A stretch of DNA of 18,175 bases from Clostridium sp. UBA4746 (lineage in GTDB: Bacteria > Bacillota > Clostridia > Clostridiales > Clostridiaceae). The DNA is taken from contig DHIM01000159.1 of the NCBI GenBank assembly GCA_002403785.1, positions 40,186 to 58,360 of the forward strand, in the 5' to 3' direction. This document shows, one piece after another, positions 7,345 through 15,302 of the stretch; within the stretch, counting starts at the first letter, position 1, and each line of letters begins with the position of its first letter. Under the pieces are notes generated by a model. The model was not told the origin of the DNA. It was given only the letters and a program-made list of their open reading frames with translations, and made no database searches. A program made the translations under genes and the position numbers.

Positions 7345-8679
7345 ATGGAAATTTTAGAAGTAAATAAAGTTAAAGAAAATGATAAAAAATATAATCTACA
7401 TTCTTGGAGTGCTCAAGGAAATTTGAAGCCAGATGTAATAGAAAAGGCTGAGGGTATCTATTTTTGGGACAGCGATGGGAAAAAATATTTTGATATGTCT
7501 TCGCAGCTAGTAAACCTTAATGTAGGACATGGTAATAAGAAAATTATTGAAGCAATAAAAAAACAAGCTGAAAAAATGGCGTATATGGGACCAGGCTACG
7601 CAGTGGATGTTAGATCTGAGCTAGCAGCTAAAGTAATAGATAAAGCTCCTGATAACATGGCGAAGGTATTTTTTACTTTAAGCGGAGCTGAATCTAATGA
7701 AAATGCAATAAAAATGGCAAAAATGGTGACAGGCAGAAATAAAATATTCTCAAGATATCGTTCTTATCATGGAGCTTCATACGGTGCAGCAAATCTTTCA
7801 GGAGAACCAAGACGTTATACTTGTGAACCTGGTATCCCTGGATTTGTAAAATTCTTTGATCCATATATTTACAGAGAAGGCATAGAGTTTGCATCAGAAG
7901 AAGCCGCAAGTAAGTATTATGTTGATAAACTTAGGGAACAAATTATATATGAAGGTGCATTGTCGGTAGCTGCAATTTTTATTGAAACTATAACTGGAAG
8001 CAATGGAGTAATTATTCCACCTATTGGTTATCTAAAAGGTCTAAGAAAAATATGTGATGATTATGGAATTATGCTTGTATGTGATGAGGTTATGACAGGC
8101 TGGGGAAGAACAGGGGAATGGTTCGCTTGTGATAACTTTAATTTAGAACCTGATATGATTACATTCGCTAAGGGAATAACTTGTGGGTACGTTCCACTAG
8201 GTGGAGTTATAGTAAGTGAGGAAATAGCAAAATACTTTGATGATAATGTTTTATATTGTGGTCTTACGTACAACGCGCATCCTTTAAGTTGCGCAGCTGG
8301 CTGTGCAACTCTAGAAGTATATGAAGATGAAAAACTTATAAAGAATTGCAAAGCAATGGGAAAAATACTAGGCGAAGAATTAGAAAAATTAAAAGAAAAA
8401 CATACATCAGTAGGTGATGTAAGATATATAGGCTTATTCTCAGCAGTGGAATTAGTAAAGGATAAAGCTACAAAAGAGGCAATAGTTCCATACGGCAGCG
8501 ATCCCGATAAAATCATGGGCAAAATTGTAGGGAAACTAAAAGAAAAAGGATTTTCTACTTATTCTCATGAAAATTGCATTATTGTAGCGCCTCCGTTAAT
8601 AATAAAGGAGAAAGAACTTGAAGAGGCTTTAGTAATGCTTGATGAAGTGCTAGATTATGTAGATAAAGAGTTAATTTAA
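7345..8679 (+). CDS. Class III PLP aminotransferase, probable beta-alanine/3-aminoisobutyrate transaminase
   Basis: A 444-residue omega-aminotransferase. Visible are the phosphate-binding turn SGAESNENAIKMAK (113-126), SYHGASYG (140-147), the cofactor-binding Asp247 in LVCDEVMTGWGRTG, and the Schiff-base Lys276 in MITFAKGITCGYVPLGG. Class III enzymes move amino groups from omega-amino acids to pyruvate or 2-oxoglutarate. Among pyrimidine-degradation genes the likely donor is beta-alanine (from uracil) or 3-aminoisobutyrate (from thymine), giving malonate or methylmalonate semialdehyde. The acceptor cannot be told. The start follows AGAGGTG. It is the first enzyme gene after the transporter and the last step of the pathway present here. 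Taurine or polyamine transamination is an alternative, less suited to the neighbours. Confidence 0.85.
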   Translation: MEILEVNKVKENDKKYNLHSWSAQGNLKPDVIEKAEGIYFWDSDGKKYFDMSSQLVNLNVGHGNKKIIEAIKKQAEKMAYMGPGYAVDVRSELAAKVIDKAPDNMAKVFFTLSGAESNENAIKMAKMVTGRNKIFSRYRSYHGASYGAANLSGEPRRYTCEPGIPGFVKFFDPYIYREGIEFASEEAASKYYVDKLREQIIYEGALSVAAIFIETITGSNGVIIPPIGYLKGLRKICDDYGIMLVCDEVMTGWGRTGEWFACDNFNLEPDMITFAKGITCGYVPLGGVIVSEEIAKYFDDNVLYCGLTYNAHPLSCAAGCATLEVYEDEKLIKNCKAMGKILGEELEKLKEKHTSVGDVRYIGLFSAVELVKDKATKEAIVPYGSDPDKIMGKIVGKLKEKGFSTYSHENCIIVAPPLIIKEKELEEALVMLDEVLDYVDKELI

Positions 8680-8701
8680 TTAAAAATATGAGGTGAAGAA
8701 A

Positions 8702-10078
8702 ATGGATATAATTATAAAAAACGGTACGGTTATAACTGCTTTGGAAACTTATAAGGCTGATGTAGGTATAAAAAACGGAAAAATTTCAGTTATATCAGAA
8801 AATATTGAACATGAAAGTGCAAAGATTATTGATGCAACAGGAATGTACATTTTGCCTGGAGCAATAGACGCACACACTCATCTCGCAATGCCTTTTGGTG
8901 GAACTGTATCCGCTGATAACTATGAGGCGGGAACAAGAGCCGCTGCCTGTGGTGGAGTTACTACTGTATTTGATTTTGCAATGCAAAAAAAAGGTGATGG
9001 AATAATTCAAACTGCAAAAGGAAGAGATGCACTTTGTGCCCCTCAGGCTTGTGTTGATTATGCTTTTCATGTTGCTATAACAGATATGACTGATGGGGTC
9101 TTAGAAGAATTTGAGAGTGCAGTAGAGTATGGACTTCCAAGTTTTAAATTATTTATGGTTTATAAAAAAGAAGGATTAATGGTTAACGATGCTGTACTTT
9201 GCAAGGCACTAGAAAGATCTAAAGAAACTGGTTCATTAATTAGTGTACATGCTGAAAATCCAGATTTAATCGATATGAGGACGCAGGAATATCTAAAGGA
9301 TGGAAAAACCTCTGCTTGGTATCACTATATGTCTCGTCCAGAATTTGTGGAGGCTGAAGCGGAAAAAAGAGCAATACACTGGGCTAAATCTTTAAATGCA
9401 CCACTTTATATTGTACATTTAGCGGATAGTGAAGGAATGGATGAAGTTAAACGTGCTAGAAGTCAAGGTCATGAAATATATGCAGAAACGTGTCCTCAAT
9501 ATTTACATTTTACGAATGAAGTTTACAAGCGGGAGGACGGAAGGAACTTTGTATGCTCTCCTCCTATAAAGGGAATTGAGAGTCAAAAGGCGCTTTGGAA
9601 GGGTATAAATACAGGCGATATTGCAACTATTGCAACAGATCACTGTCCATTCCAAAGTTATGAAAAAGATTGGGGAAAAGATAACTTCACTAAAATACCC
9701 AATGGTTGTATGGGGATAGAAAATATGTATCCTTATATGCTTAGTGAAGCTAATAAAAGTATTCTTTCATTTAATAAGGTAGTTGAGTTATGTTCAACAA
9801 ACCCAGCAAAGATTTTTGGGTGTGCTCCACAAAAGGGGACAATAACTCCAGGAAGCGATGCGGATATTGTTATTTATGATCCTAATAAGGAATTTGTAGT
9901 TTCAAAAAACAATATGCATTCCGATGTGGATCATACAATATGGGAAGGTTCTAAAGTGAAAGGTTATCCTATTATGACCTTTTCAAGAGGGAAAATAGTC
10001 TTTGAAAATGGAAATTTTGTAGGAGAACCAGGTTGGGGTAAATTTATAAAGAGAAAAGGTAGAAAAATAGTAAAATAG
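8702..10078 (+). CDS. hydA: Dihydropyrimidinase (D-hydantoinase family)
   Basis: A 458-residue cyclic amidohydrolase that opens 5,6-dihydrouracil or dihydrothymine to the N-carbamoyl beta-amino acid. The binuclear metal site is complete: His58 and His60 (DAHTH), carboxylated Lys149 (PSFKLFMVYK, whose Tyr154 is the expected substrate-contact residue), His183 (SVHAEN), His239 (IVHLADS) and Asp313 (ATDHCPF). The length is normal for the family. A GTG at 8693 is possible in frame, but it lies within the ribosome binding site AGGTGA, so ATG at 8702 is preferred. It sits between the aminotransferase and the dehydrogenase genes. PreA next door makes dihydropyrimidine the likely substrate; hydantoin or phenylhydantoin (E. 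coli HyuA type) is the alternative. Confidence 0.92.
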   Translation: MDIIIKNGTVITALETYKADVGIKNGKISVISENIEHESAKIIDATGMYILPGAIDAHTHLAMPFGGTVSADNYEAGTRAAACGGVTTVFDFAMQKKGDGIIQTAKGRDALCAPQACVDYAFHVAITDMTDGVLEEFESAVEYGLPSFKLFMVYKKEGLMVNDAVLCKALERSKETGSLISVHAENPDLIDMRTQEYLKDGKTSAWYHYMSRPEFVEAEAEKRAIHWAKSLNAPLYIVHLADSEGMDEVKRARSQGHEIYAETCPQYLHFTNEVYKREDGRNFVCSPPIKGIESQKALWKGINTGDIATIATDHCPFQSYEKDWGKDNFTKIPNGCMGIENMYPYMLSEANKSILSFNKVVELCSTNPAKIFGCAPQKGTITPGSDADIVIYDPNKEFVVSKNNMHSDVDHTIWEGSKVKGYPIMTFSRGKIVFENGNFVGEPGWGKFIKRKGRKIVK

Positions 10079-10099
10079 AATTTTTAGGAGTTGGGTGAC

Positions 10100-10143
10100 A
10101 TTAATTAAGATTAGAGATATTAATTAAGATTGGAGAGATTAAT
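10100..10143 (+). repeat. 19-bp tandem duplication carrying the mini-preT ribosome binding site
   Basis: ATTAATTAAGATTAGAGAT (10100-10118) is followed directly by ATTAATTAAGATTGGAGAG (10119-10137), with 17 of 19 identical, and then a third partial copy ATTAAT abutting the ATG at 10144. Only the second copy has GGAGAG, the likely ribosome binding site, 6 nt before the start. The first has AGAGAT instead. Confidence 0.8.
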
Positions 10144-10464
10144 ATGGTTAACAAATTTATCATAGATGAAGATGTGGCAAGGTGCCTTTTGTGTTACGAT
10201 CCTCCATGCAAAAAAAAATGTCCAGCAGGTAAGGATCCTGCAAGGTTAATAATGTCATTAAGATTTAGAAATATTCAAGGGGCTAAAGTAGGAGCGATTG
10301 GGCAGATGAAGGAAAAGGGTGAGTGTGGCAAAGCTTGCAATAATACCATGGAGTGTCAAAGAAGTTGCATTAGAGGTAAAATAGACAGACCTATAAAGAT
10401 AAGAATGATACAGGAATACCTTTGCGATAATGACCAAAGCTTAGGGGAGGTGGGAGAAAATTGA
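10144..10464 (+). CDS. Mini-PreT: Fe-S domain of dihydropyrimidine dehydrogenase small subunit, without NAD(P)H/FAD domains
   Basis: A 106-residue protein that aligns with only the N-terminal quarter of PreT (about 410 residues in E. coli), the same fold that starts mammalian dihydropyrimidine dehydrogenase. All cluster ligands are present: Cys14, 17, 22 and 26 ([17 protein letters not shown]), Cys61, 65, 71 and 75 ([15 protein letters not shown]), and Gln90, which matches the unusual Gln ligand of the mammalian enzyme. It should therefore carry two 4Fe-4S clusters. The FAD- and NAD(P)H-binding domains that normally follow are absent, and the next gene begins at once, so there is no decayed remainder. 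Its TGA overlaps the TTG start of preA by 4 nt. I infer an electron-transfer subunit of PreA fed by ferredoxin or flavodoxin. Confidence 0.85.
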   Translation: MVNKFIIDEDVARCLLCYDPPCKKKCPAGKDPARLIMSLRFRNIQGAKVGAIGQMKEKGECGKACNNTMECQRSCIRGKIDRPIKIRMIQEYLCDNDQSLGEVGEN

Positions 10465-11678
10465 ATAAGGATTTATCTATAGAGTTTTGTGGTGTAAAAT
10501 GTGAAAATCCATTTTTTCTTTCATCCTCGGTAGTAGGAAGTAATTTTGAAATGTGTGCAAAAGCATTGGAAATGGGATGGGCAGGAGTAGTTTTTAAGAC
10601 TATAGGGTTTTATATCCCGCAAGAGGTATCGCCAAGATTTGACGTCATAGGAAAAGAGGGCACACCTTTTATAGGCTTTAAGAATTTAGAACAAATATCA
10701 GATCATCCTTTAGCATTAAACCTAAAGTGGATGAGAGAGATTAAAGAAAAATATCCAAAGAAAATATTGATAGCTTCCATTATGGGAGAAACTGAAGAGG
10801 AATGGACTGAGCTTGCAAGATTAGCTACAGAAGTTGGTTCAGACATAATTGAATGTAATTTTTCCTGTCCCCAGATGGCAAACGGTGCAATGGGAGCAGA
10901 TGTAGGACAAAATCCAGAGCTCGTAAAGAAACATTGTGAGGCAACAAGAAAAGGTACACATCTGCCAATACTAGCAAAAATGACCCCTAACCTAGGAAAT
11001 ATGGAAATACCGGCTATAGCATCAATAGAAGGTGGTGTGGATGGTATTGCTGCTATTAACACTATAAAAAGTATTACTAGGATAGATTTAAATAATTTTG
11101 CTCCATATCCTCTTATTAATGGGAAATCTTCAGTGTCGGGATACTCAGGGAAAGCTATAAAGCCCATAGCACTTAGATTTATTAATGACTTAAGTAAATG
11201 CGAAAAGCTAAAAGATATTCCTATAAGTGGAATGGGAGGTATAGAAAACTGGGAAGATGCAGTAGAATTTTTATTGTTAGGTGCTTCTAACATACAAATT
11301 ACAACAGCAGTTATGCAGTATGGATATAGGATAATTAATGATCTGATAAGTGGATTATCCTACTATATGGAGGAACATGGATTTAACTCTGTGCGCGAAT
11401 TAGTTGGGCTAGCTCTGAAAAATATAGTATCTGCAGATAATTTAGATAGAAATTACATTGTATATCCTAAATTTATAAAGAATAACTGTGTTGGTTGTGG
11501 AAGATGTTATATCTCCTGTTTTGATGGAGGACATCAAGCGATAAAGTGGGAATTTGAAAATAGAGAGCCTTTATTAGTTATAGAAAAATGTGTTGGTTGT
11601 CATCTTTGTTCGAATGTTTGTCCAACTAATGCGATTACTTATGGACAAAAAAAGTATAAAGATGAAATGACAAAATAA
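10461..11678 (+). CDS. preA: Dihydropyrimidine dehydrogenase FMN/Fe-S subunit (PreA)
   Basis: A 405-residue enzyme that reduces uracil or thymine to the 5,6-dihydro form. Residues 1-320 are the dihydroorotate-dehydrogenase-like FMN barrel. The active-site loop is [10 protein letters not shown] with catalytic Cys136; [21 protein letters not shown] and [12 protein letters not shown] bind pyrimidine and FMN phosphate. Residues 348-395 hold two 4Fe-4S motifs, [11 protein letters not shown] and [12 protein letters not shown], which relay electrons to FMN. Similarity to E. coli PreA is high throughout and Gln after SCP is the bacterial PreA state. The start is TTG, 4 nt inside the preceding gene and preceded by GGGGAGGTGGGAG, which indicates coupled translation and a stoichiometric complex. 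What differs from known PreTA is the partner, which lacks its NAD(P)H module. Confidence 0.93.
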   Translation: MNKDLSIEFCGVKCENPFFLSSSVVGSNFEMCAKALEMGWAGVVFKTIGFYIPQEVSPRFDVIGKEGTPFIGFKNLEQISDHPLALNLKWMREIKEKYPKKILIASIMGETEEEWTELARLATEVGSDIIECNFSCPQMANGAMGADVGQNPELVKKHCEATRKGTHLPILAKMTPNLGNMEIPAIASIEGGVDGIAAINTIKSITRIDLNNFAPYPLINGKSSVSGYSGKAIKPIALRFINDLSKCEKLKDIPISGMGGIENWEDAVEFLLLGASNIQITTAVMQYGYRIINDLISGLSYYMEEHGFNSVRELVGLALKNIVSADNLDRNYIVYPKFIKNNCVGCGRCYISCFDGGHQAIKWEFENREPLLVIEKCVGCHLCSNVCPTNAITYGQKKYKDEMTK

Positions 11679-11693
11679 GGGGGTGATGGAGGA

Positions 11694-13007
11694 ATGAAAA
11701 CAATTATAAGTAAAATCAAGGAATTAGGTGAAGAATTAAAGGAAGATACTATAAAATTTGCTCAAAAGTTAATAAAAACACCAAGTATAAGTAGTACAGA
11801 AAAGCAATTATCAGATTATTTATTATTAGAAATGGAAAAGTTAGAATATGATGAGTTTTTTAGAGATGATATGGGAAATATAGTTGGAATTGTTAATGGA
11901 ACGCAGCCAGGCCCAACAATTATGTACAATTCACATATGGACCATGTGAGTCCAGGAGATATAAATAACTGGGAAGGTTATGATCCCTATGGTGGAGAAA
12001 TAGATGATTGTGAAGTCCACTTGCAAGATAATAATACAAAAGAAATTGCAGAATGCATACATGGACGTGGTGCTTCCGATGTTAAAGCCGGGGAAGCTAC
12101 ACAAATATATTCAGGTGGACTACTTGTAAGGTTAAAGAAGTGTGGTTACTCATTTAAGGGAAGATATATGTTCACCGGAGTAGTGCAAGAGGAAGCAGCT
12201 GAAATGGTTGGAATGATTCATTTAGTGGACAAAACCTTCCCTAAAAGAGGACTTAACTATGATGCCATGGTATCTTCGGAAGCTACATCATTAAAGATCT
12301 ATTGCGGACATAGGGGCAGAGTTGAATTACTTTCAACAGTGCATGGAAGAACTTGTAATGGAAGTTCACCTTGGCTTGGCATAAATTCTATCTATAAGGC
12401 AATTCCTCTTATAAATAAGATAAAAGATGAACTATATCCATCACTTTCAGGAGATGAAAAATTAGGTAAAGCTTCTATATCTATAAATATTGTAGAATGT
12501 TCTCCGGGGGCGCTTTCAATAGTGCCAGATAAATGTATGCTATCAATAGATAGACGTACAATACCTGGCGAAAATGCTAAAATAGCAAAAGCTGAAATAC
12601 AGAAAATAATTGATGATATAGGAAAAATAGACTCAGAATTTAGGGCTGATGTTAAGGTGAAATCATCCCTTGAGGTATCTTATACAGGGGTAACCTATGA
12701 AGCGGTAAAAGATATGAGTCCTTGGAAAATACCCGAAGATCATCCTTTTGTGAAGGCGGCAACAGAAGCATTAGAGAGTGTTGGACAAATTGTTAAATAC
12801 GGATACTGGGACTTTGGAACGGATGCAAGTAAAACTGCAGGTATAGATAGAAAACCAACAATTGGATATTCTCCTATGCAAGAGCAGTATGCACATACAC
12901 CATATGACAAAGTAAGGACAGATTTTATAGCTAAGGCTTTAGTTGGAAATGTAGCTATATTTTTAAAGGTTGCAGAAAGTGAAAAAACAGTGTTTAAACT
13001 ACTGTAA
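11694..13007 (+). CDS. M20-family amidohydrolase, YgeY-like; probable N-carbamoyl-beta-alanine hydrolase
   Basis: A 437-residue metallohydrolase. M20 residues seen: His81 and Asp83 (NSHMDHV), Asp129 (GRGASD), Glu166-Glu167 (VVQEEAAE), Glu196 (VSSEATS) and His401 (QYAHTPYDKV), enough for a two-metal site. It resembles YgeY of E. coli more than the HyuC/allantoate-amidohydrolase branch usually given as beta-ureidopropionase. Relative to YgeY there is an insertion of about 16 residues at 106-121, and the lid-domain His of CHGS is Asn222 (TCNGSSP). The start follows AGGGGGTGATGGAGG. Since the operon holds the steps before and after, decarbamoylation of N-carbamoyl-beta-alanine is the natural gap to fill. 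This is inference; peptidase or deacetylase activity remains possible. Confidence 0.8.
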   Translation: MKTIISKIKELGEELKEDTIKFAQKLIKTPSISSTEKQLSDYLLLEMEKLEYDEFFRDDMGNIVGIVNGTQPGPTIMYNSHMDHVSPGDINNWEGYDPYGGEIDDCEVHLQDNNTKEIAECIHGRGASDVKAGEATQIYSGGLLVRLKKCGYSFKGRYMFTGVVQEEAAEMVGMIHLVDKTFPKRGLNYDAMVSSEATSLKIYCGHRGRVELLSTVHGRTCNGSSPWLGINSIYKAIPLINKIKDELYPSLSGDEKLGKASISINIVECSPGALSIVPDKCMLSIDRRTIPGENAKIAKAEIQKIIDDIGKIDSEFRADVKVKSSLEVSYTGVTYEAVKDMSPWKIPEDHPFVKAATEALESVGQIVKYGYWDFGTDASKTAGIDRKPTIGYSPMQEQYAHTPYDKVRTDFIAKALVGNVAIFLKVAESEKTVFKLL

Positions 13008-13054
13008 TGGTAAAATAATAATTAAAATAAATTATAAAGGAAGTGTAATATATT

Positions 13055-14512
13055 ATGAAAGAGACAATGTATGAGCTCGTCGAGGACGTGACGTCAAGTG
13101 AACTTTACAATAAGGATCTTGCACCTACTACAATTAAAGAAAGAACATGGAATACTTACAACTTTACAGCATTATGGGTTGGAATGGCTCATTGTATACC
13201 AACATATATGCTAGCAGGAGGACTTATTGCACTTGGAATGGATTGGGCTCAGGCTCTACTCACAATAACACTAGGAAATCTAATTGTTTTAATACCAATG
13301 TTATTAAATGCTCATCCAGGAACTAAGTATGGAATACCTTTCCCTGTTTTAGCAAGAGCCTCTTTCGGTTCCTTTGGCGCAAATATACCTGCTCTTTTAA
13401 GAGCAGTGGTTGCCTGCGGGTGGTTTGGTATCAACACATATATAGGTGGTAGTGCCTTAAACATGCTGTTTATTTCAATAATTCCCAGTTTTAAAACCCT
13501 AGGTGGAAGTTTCCAGATAGCCGGATTATCTCTTCCATCGGCAATAACGTTCATGATTTTCTGGGGGATTCAAATATTCATTATATATAAAGGAATGGAC
13601 GTTCTTAGAAAATTTGAAAATTGGGCAGCTCCATTGGTTTTAGTTTTTGCACTAGCTTTAATGGTTTGGGCTATAATAACAGCAAAAGGTTTTGGACCAT
13701 TACTAAGTGAGCCAAGTAAATTTAAGACTACTGGTGAGTTTATAAAAGTGTTTATTCCATCATTAACAGGCATGGTAGGTTTCTGGGCAACATTATCCTT
13801 AAACATACCTGATTTCACTAGATTTGCAAAAGGTCAAAAAGAGCAAATGATAGGCCAAGCTATAGGGTTACCTATAACCATGACAGTTTTCTCAGCTATG
13901 GGTATAATAATAACTTCTGCAGCTGCAGTTATTTATGGTAAAGCAATGTGGGATCCAGTTGATATAGTAGGGAAATTCACAAGTCCAGTTATTTTATTTA
14001 TAGGATTCTTTGGGATAATTGTTGCTTCTTTATCCGTAAACATTGCTGCAAATATTGTTTCTCCAGCAAATGATTTTTCTAATCTTTCACCTAAGAAAAT
14101 TAGTTTTAAAACTGGTGGACTTATAACAGGTATAATAGGAATATTAATAATGCCATGGAAACTTTTATCAGACCCAAGTGGTTATATCTTTAATTGGTTA
14201 GGGACTTATTCAGCTTTCCTAGGACCAATCGCTGCAATAATAATTTGTGATTATTGGATTACTAGAAAAACGACACTTAACCTTAAAGATTTATATACTG
14301 TAGAAGGTGAGTACTATTATTCTAAGGGATTTAATCCTAAAGCGATTATTGCTTTAGTTCTTGGAGTATTAGTAGCCCTTGTAGGTAAAATAGTTCCAAG
14401 CTTGAGTCTATTATTTGATTATGCATGGTTTGTGGGATTTGCTGTATCTTTTGTGACTTATGTTATCTTAATGCCTTCAAAAGGGAAAAATAAAGTGGAT
14501 GTAAAGATATAA
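13055..14512 (+). CDS. NCS1-family nucleobase/hydantoin permease
   Basis: A 485-residue membrane protein with about 12 segments, matching the Mhp1/PucI branch of nucleobase-cation symporters. Typical features are NKDLAPTTIKERTWNTYNFTALWVG at the N-terminus in interrupted form (NKDLAPT, RTWNTYNF), VACGWFGINTYIGG in segment 3 with the Trp that stacks on substrate in Mhp1, GFWATLSLNIPDFTRFAKGQ in segment 6 with the second such Trp, and NIAANIVSPANDF in segment 8 with the substrate Asn. The Mhp1 Gln near the first Trp seems to be Asn here. Substrate is likely uracil, dihydrouracil or a related ring. It is the last gene of the operon, 47 nt after the amidohydrolase, with AAAGGAAG as ribosome binding site. 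Confidence 0.9.
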   Translation: MKETMYELVEDVTSSELYNKDLAPTTIKERTWNTYNFTALWVGMAHCIPTYMLAGGLIALGMDWAQALLTITLGNLIVLIPMLLNAHPGTKYGIPFPVLARASFGSFGANIPALLRAVVACGWFGINTYIGGSALNMLFISIIPSFKTLGGSFQIAGLSLPSAITFMIFWGIQIFIIYKGMDVLRKFENWAAPLVLVFALALMVWAIITAKGFGPLLSEPSKFKTTGEFIKVFIPSLTGMVGFWATLSLNIPDFTRFAKGQKEQMIGQAIGLPITMTVFSAMGIIITSAAAVIYGKAMWDPVDIVGKFTSPVILFIGFFGIIVASLSVNIAANIVSPANDFSNLSPKKISFKTGGLITGIIGILIMPWKLLSDPSGYIFNWLGTYSAFLGPIAAIIICDYWITRKTTLNLKDLYTVEGEYYYSKGFNPKAIIALVLGVLVALVGKIVPSLSLLFDYAWFVGFAVSFVTYVILMPSKGKNKVDVKI

Positions 14513-14527
14513 AAAAGATATAGATAG

Positions 14528-14577
14528 GGGTATCTCTAAATGACTAGAAAATCATTTGAAGAGGCACCCTCTTTTCT
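14528..14577 (+). terminator. Terminator closing the pyrimidine operon
   Basis: A long hairpin: GGGTATCTCT (14528-14537) pairs with AGAGGCACCC (14560-14569) with one mismatch, and the inner AAATGA (14538-14543) pairs with TCATTT (14552-14557), leaving an 8-nt loop and a 2-nt bulge. TCTTTTCT follows. It lies 15 nt after the permease stop. Confidence 0.75.
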
Positions 14578-14859
14578 ATATAATTCATTGAAAACTCATA
14601 AAATAGAAGGTATAAAATTTTATATGAACAAATTATTAAAAAAAAATGTTAATTTTTAGAGCTTTTGCAGGACTTGGTAATAGATTGTTAACAATATTGA
14701 CACTTAAATGCAACAATTATTTGTTATTATTATTAATAGAAGCAGAGGTACTGCAAGAGTTTTACACATAAACATGTTATATTAATAAATTATACTAAAT
14801 CAATATCAAATTGAAATTTATATTATAGCCTTTAAGGGCGGAAATGGAGAAAAATTATT
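14578..14859. other. Intergenic region before the small membrane protein
   Basis: No gene is seen in these 282 bases. They hold two perfect palindromes, TATAAAATTTTATA (14611-14624) and ATTGTTAACAAT (14684-14695), the latter ending one base before a TTGACA hexamer (14697-14702). Matching arms CTTTTGCAG (about 14662-14670) and CTGCAAGAG (14751-14759) could pair over about 80 nt. A TATACT at 14791-14796 is a possible -10. None is strong enough to call firmly. Confidence 0.5.
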
Positions 14860-15285
14860 ATGAAAGTTAAATCAAAAAATGTATCCAAAAAATCTGTTAT
14901 TTCTATTGTTTTGTATGTTGTAGCTGCAGTCGTTGCAATTATGGGAGTTGCATTATTAGTTAATAATGTTTTCTTATTTCAAAGTACTGTTAAACAATAT
15001 GTAGCTCAGGGGTATTCTGCTGCTACTGTAAGAAATGAATTAATGACATCACAATTACTACCAGGAGTATTTCAACCAGTCGCTGTATATGGAGGTATTG
15101 CATTTCTTCTATTAGGCGTTGGTATAGTTAATAAAAAAGTTTCGAAATGCTTAATATTGTTAACTAAAGCTGAGGTTTGCAATGATGTTATAGAAGAAGA
15201 TGTTGTAGACCCAAATGTTGTTAATGTAGAAAATGCAGAAACAACTAAAGAGACAGAAACCGTGGAAGATATACAAAAAGCCTAA
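14860..15285 (+). CDS. Small two-helix membrane protein of unknown function
   Basis: A 141-residue protein with a basic N-terminus (KVKSKNVSKKS), a first membrane helix at about 14-38, an external-type loop with FQSTVKQYVAQGYSAATVRNE, a second helix at about 70-90 (VAVYGGIAFLLLGVGIV), then a basic stretch and a very acidic, Asn/Thr/Glu-rich tail with no hydrophobic residues to speak of. I do not recognise a named family. Start at 14860 follows GGAG at a rather long spacing. It is a single gene between two terminators, so its context tells nothing of its role. Confidence 0.75.
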   Translation: MKVKSKNVSKKSVISIVLYVVAAVVAIMGVALLVNNVFLFQSTVKQYVAQGYSAATVRNELMTSQLLPGVFQPVAVYGGIAFLLLGVGIVNKKVSKCLILLTKAEVCNDVIEEDVVDPNVVNVENAETTKETETVEDIQKA

Positions 15286-15302
15286 TAATAACGCGAAAAA
15301 GA

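Noticed and set aside
8061..8522. Open frame of 153 codons on the minus strand
   Set aside because: Antisense to the conserved PLP region of the aminotransferase; composition is that of a shadow frame.
10144..10464. Mini-PreT as a pseudogene fragment
   Set aside because: All cluster ligands are intact, the stop overlaps the preA start in a coupling arrangement, and no remnant of the missing domains follows.
10703..11293. Open frame of 196 codons on the minus strand
   Set aside because: It lies entirely opposite preA, whose protein is conserved over its full length; no ribosome binding site or recognisable domain in the minus frame.
7345..14512. Reading the cluster as a purine or uric-acid degradation locus (PucR, hydantoinase and YgeY-like genes occur in those)
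   Set aside because: No xanthine dehydrogenase-like, YgfK-like, YgeW or diaminopropionate lyase gene is present, while PreA is diagnostic for pyrimidine reduction.
14611..14624. Palindrome TATAAAATTTTATA as an operator or terminator
   Set aside because: Pure A/T sequence in very AT-rich DNA, no G-C pairs, no T-run and no promoter nearby; chance is the simplest explanation.
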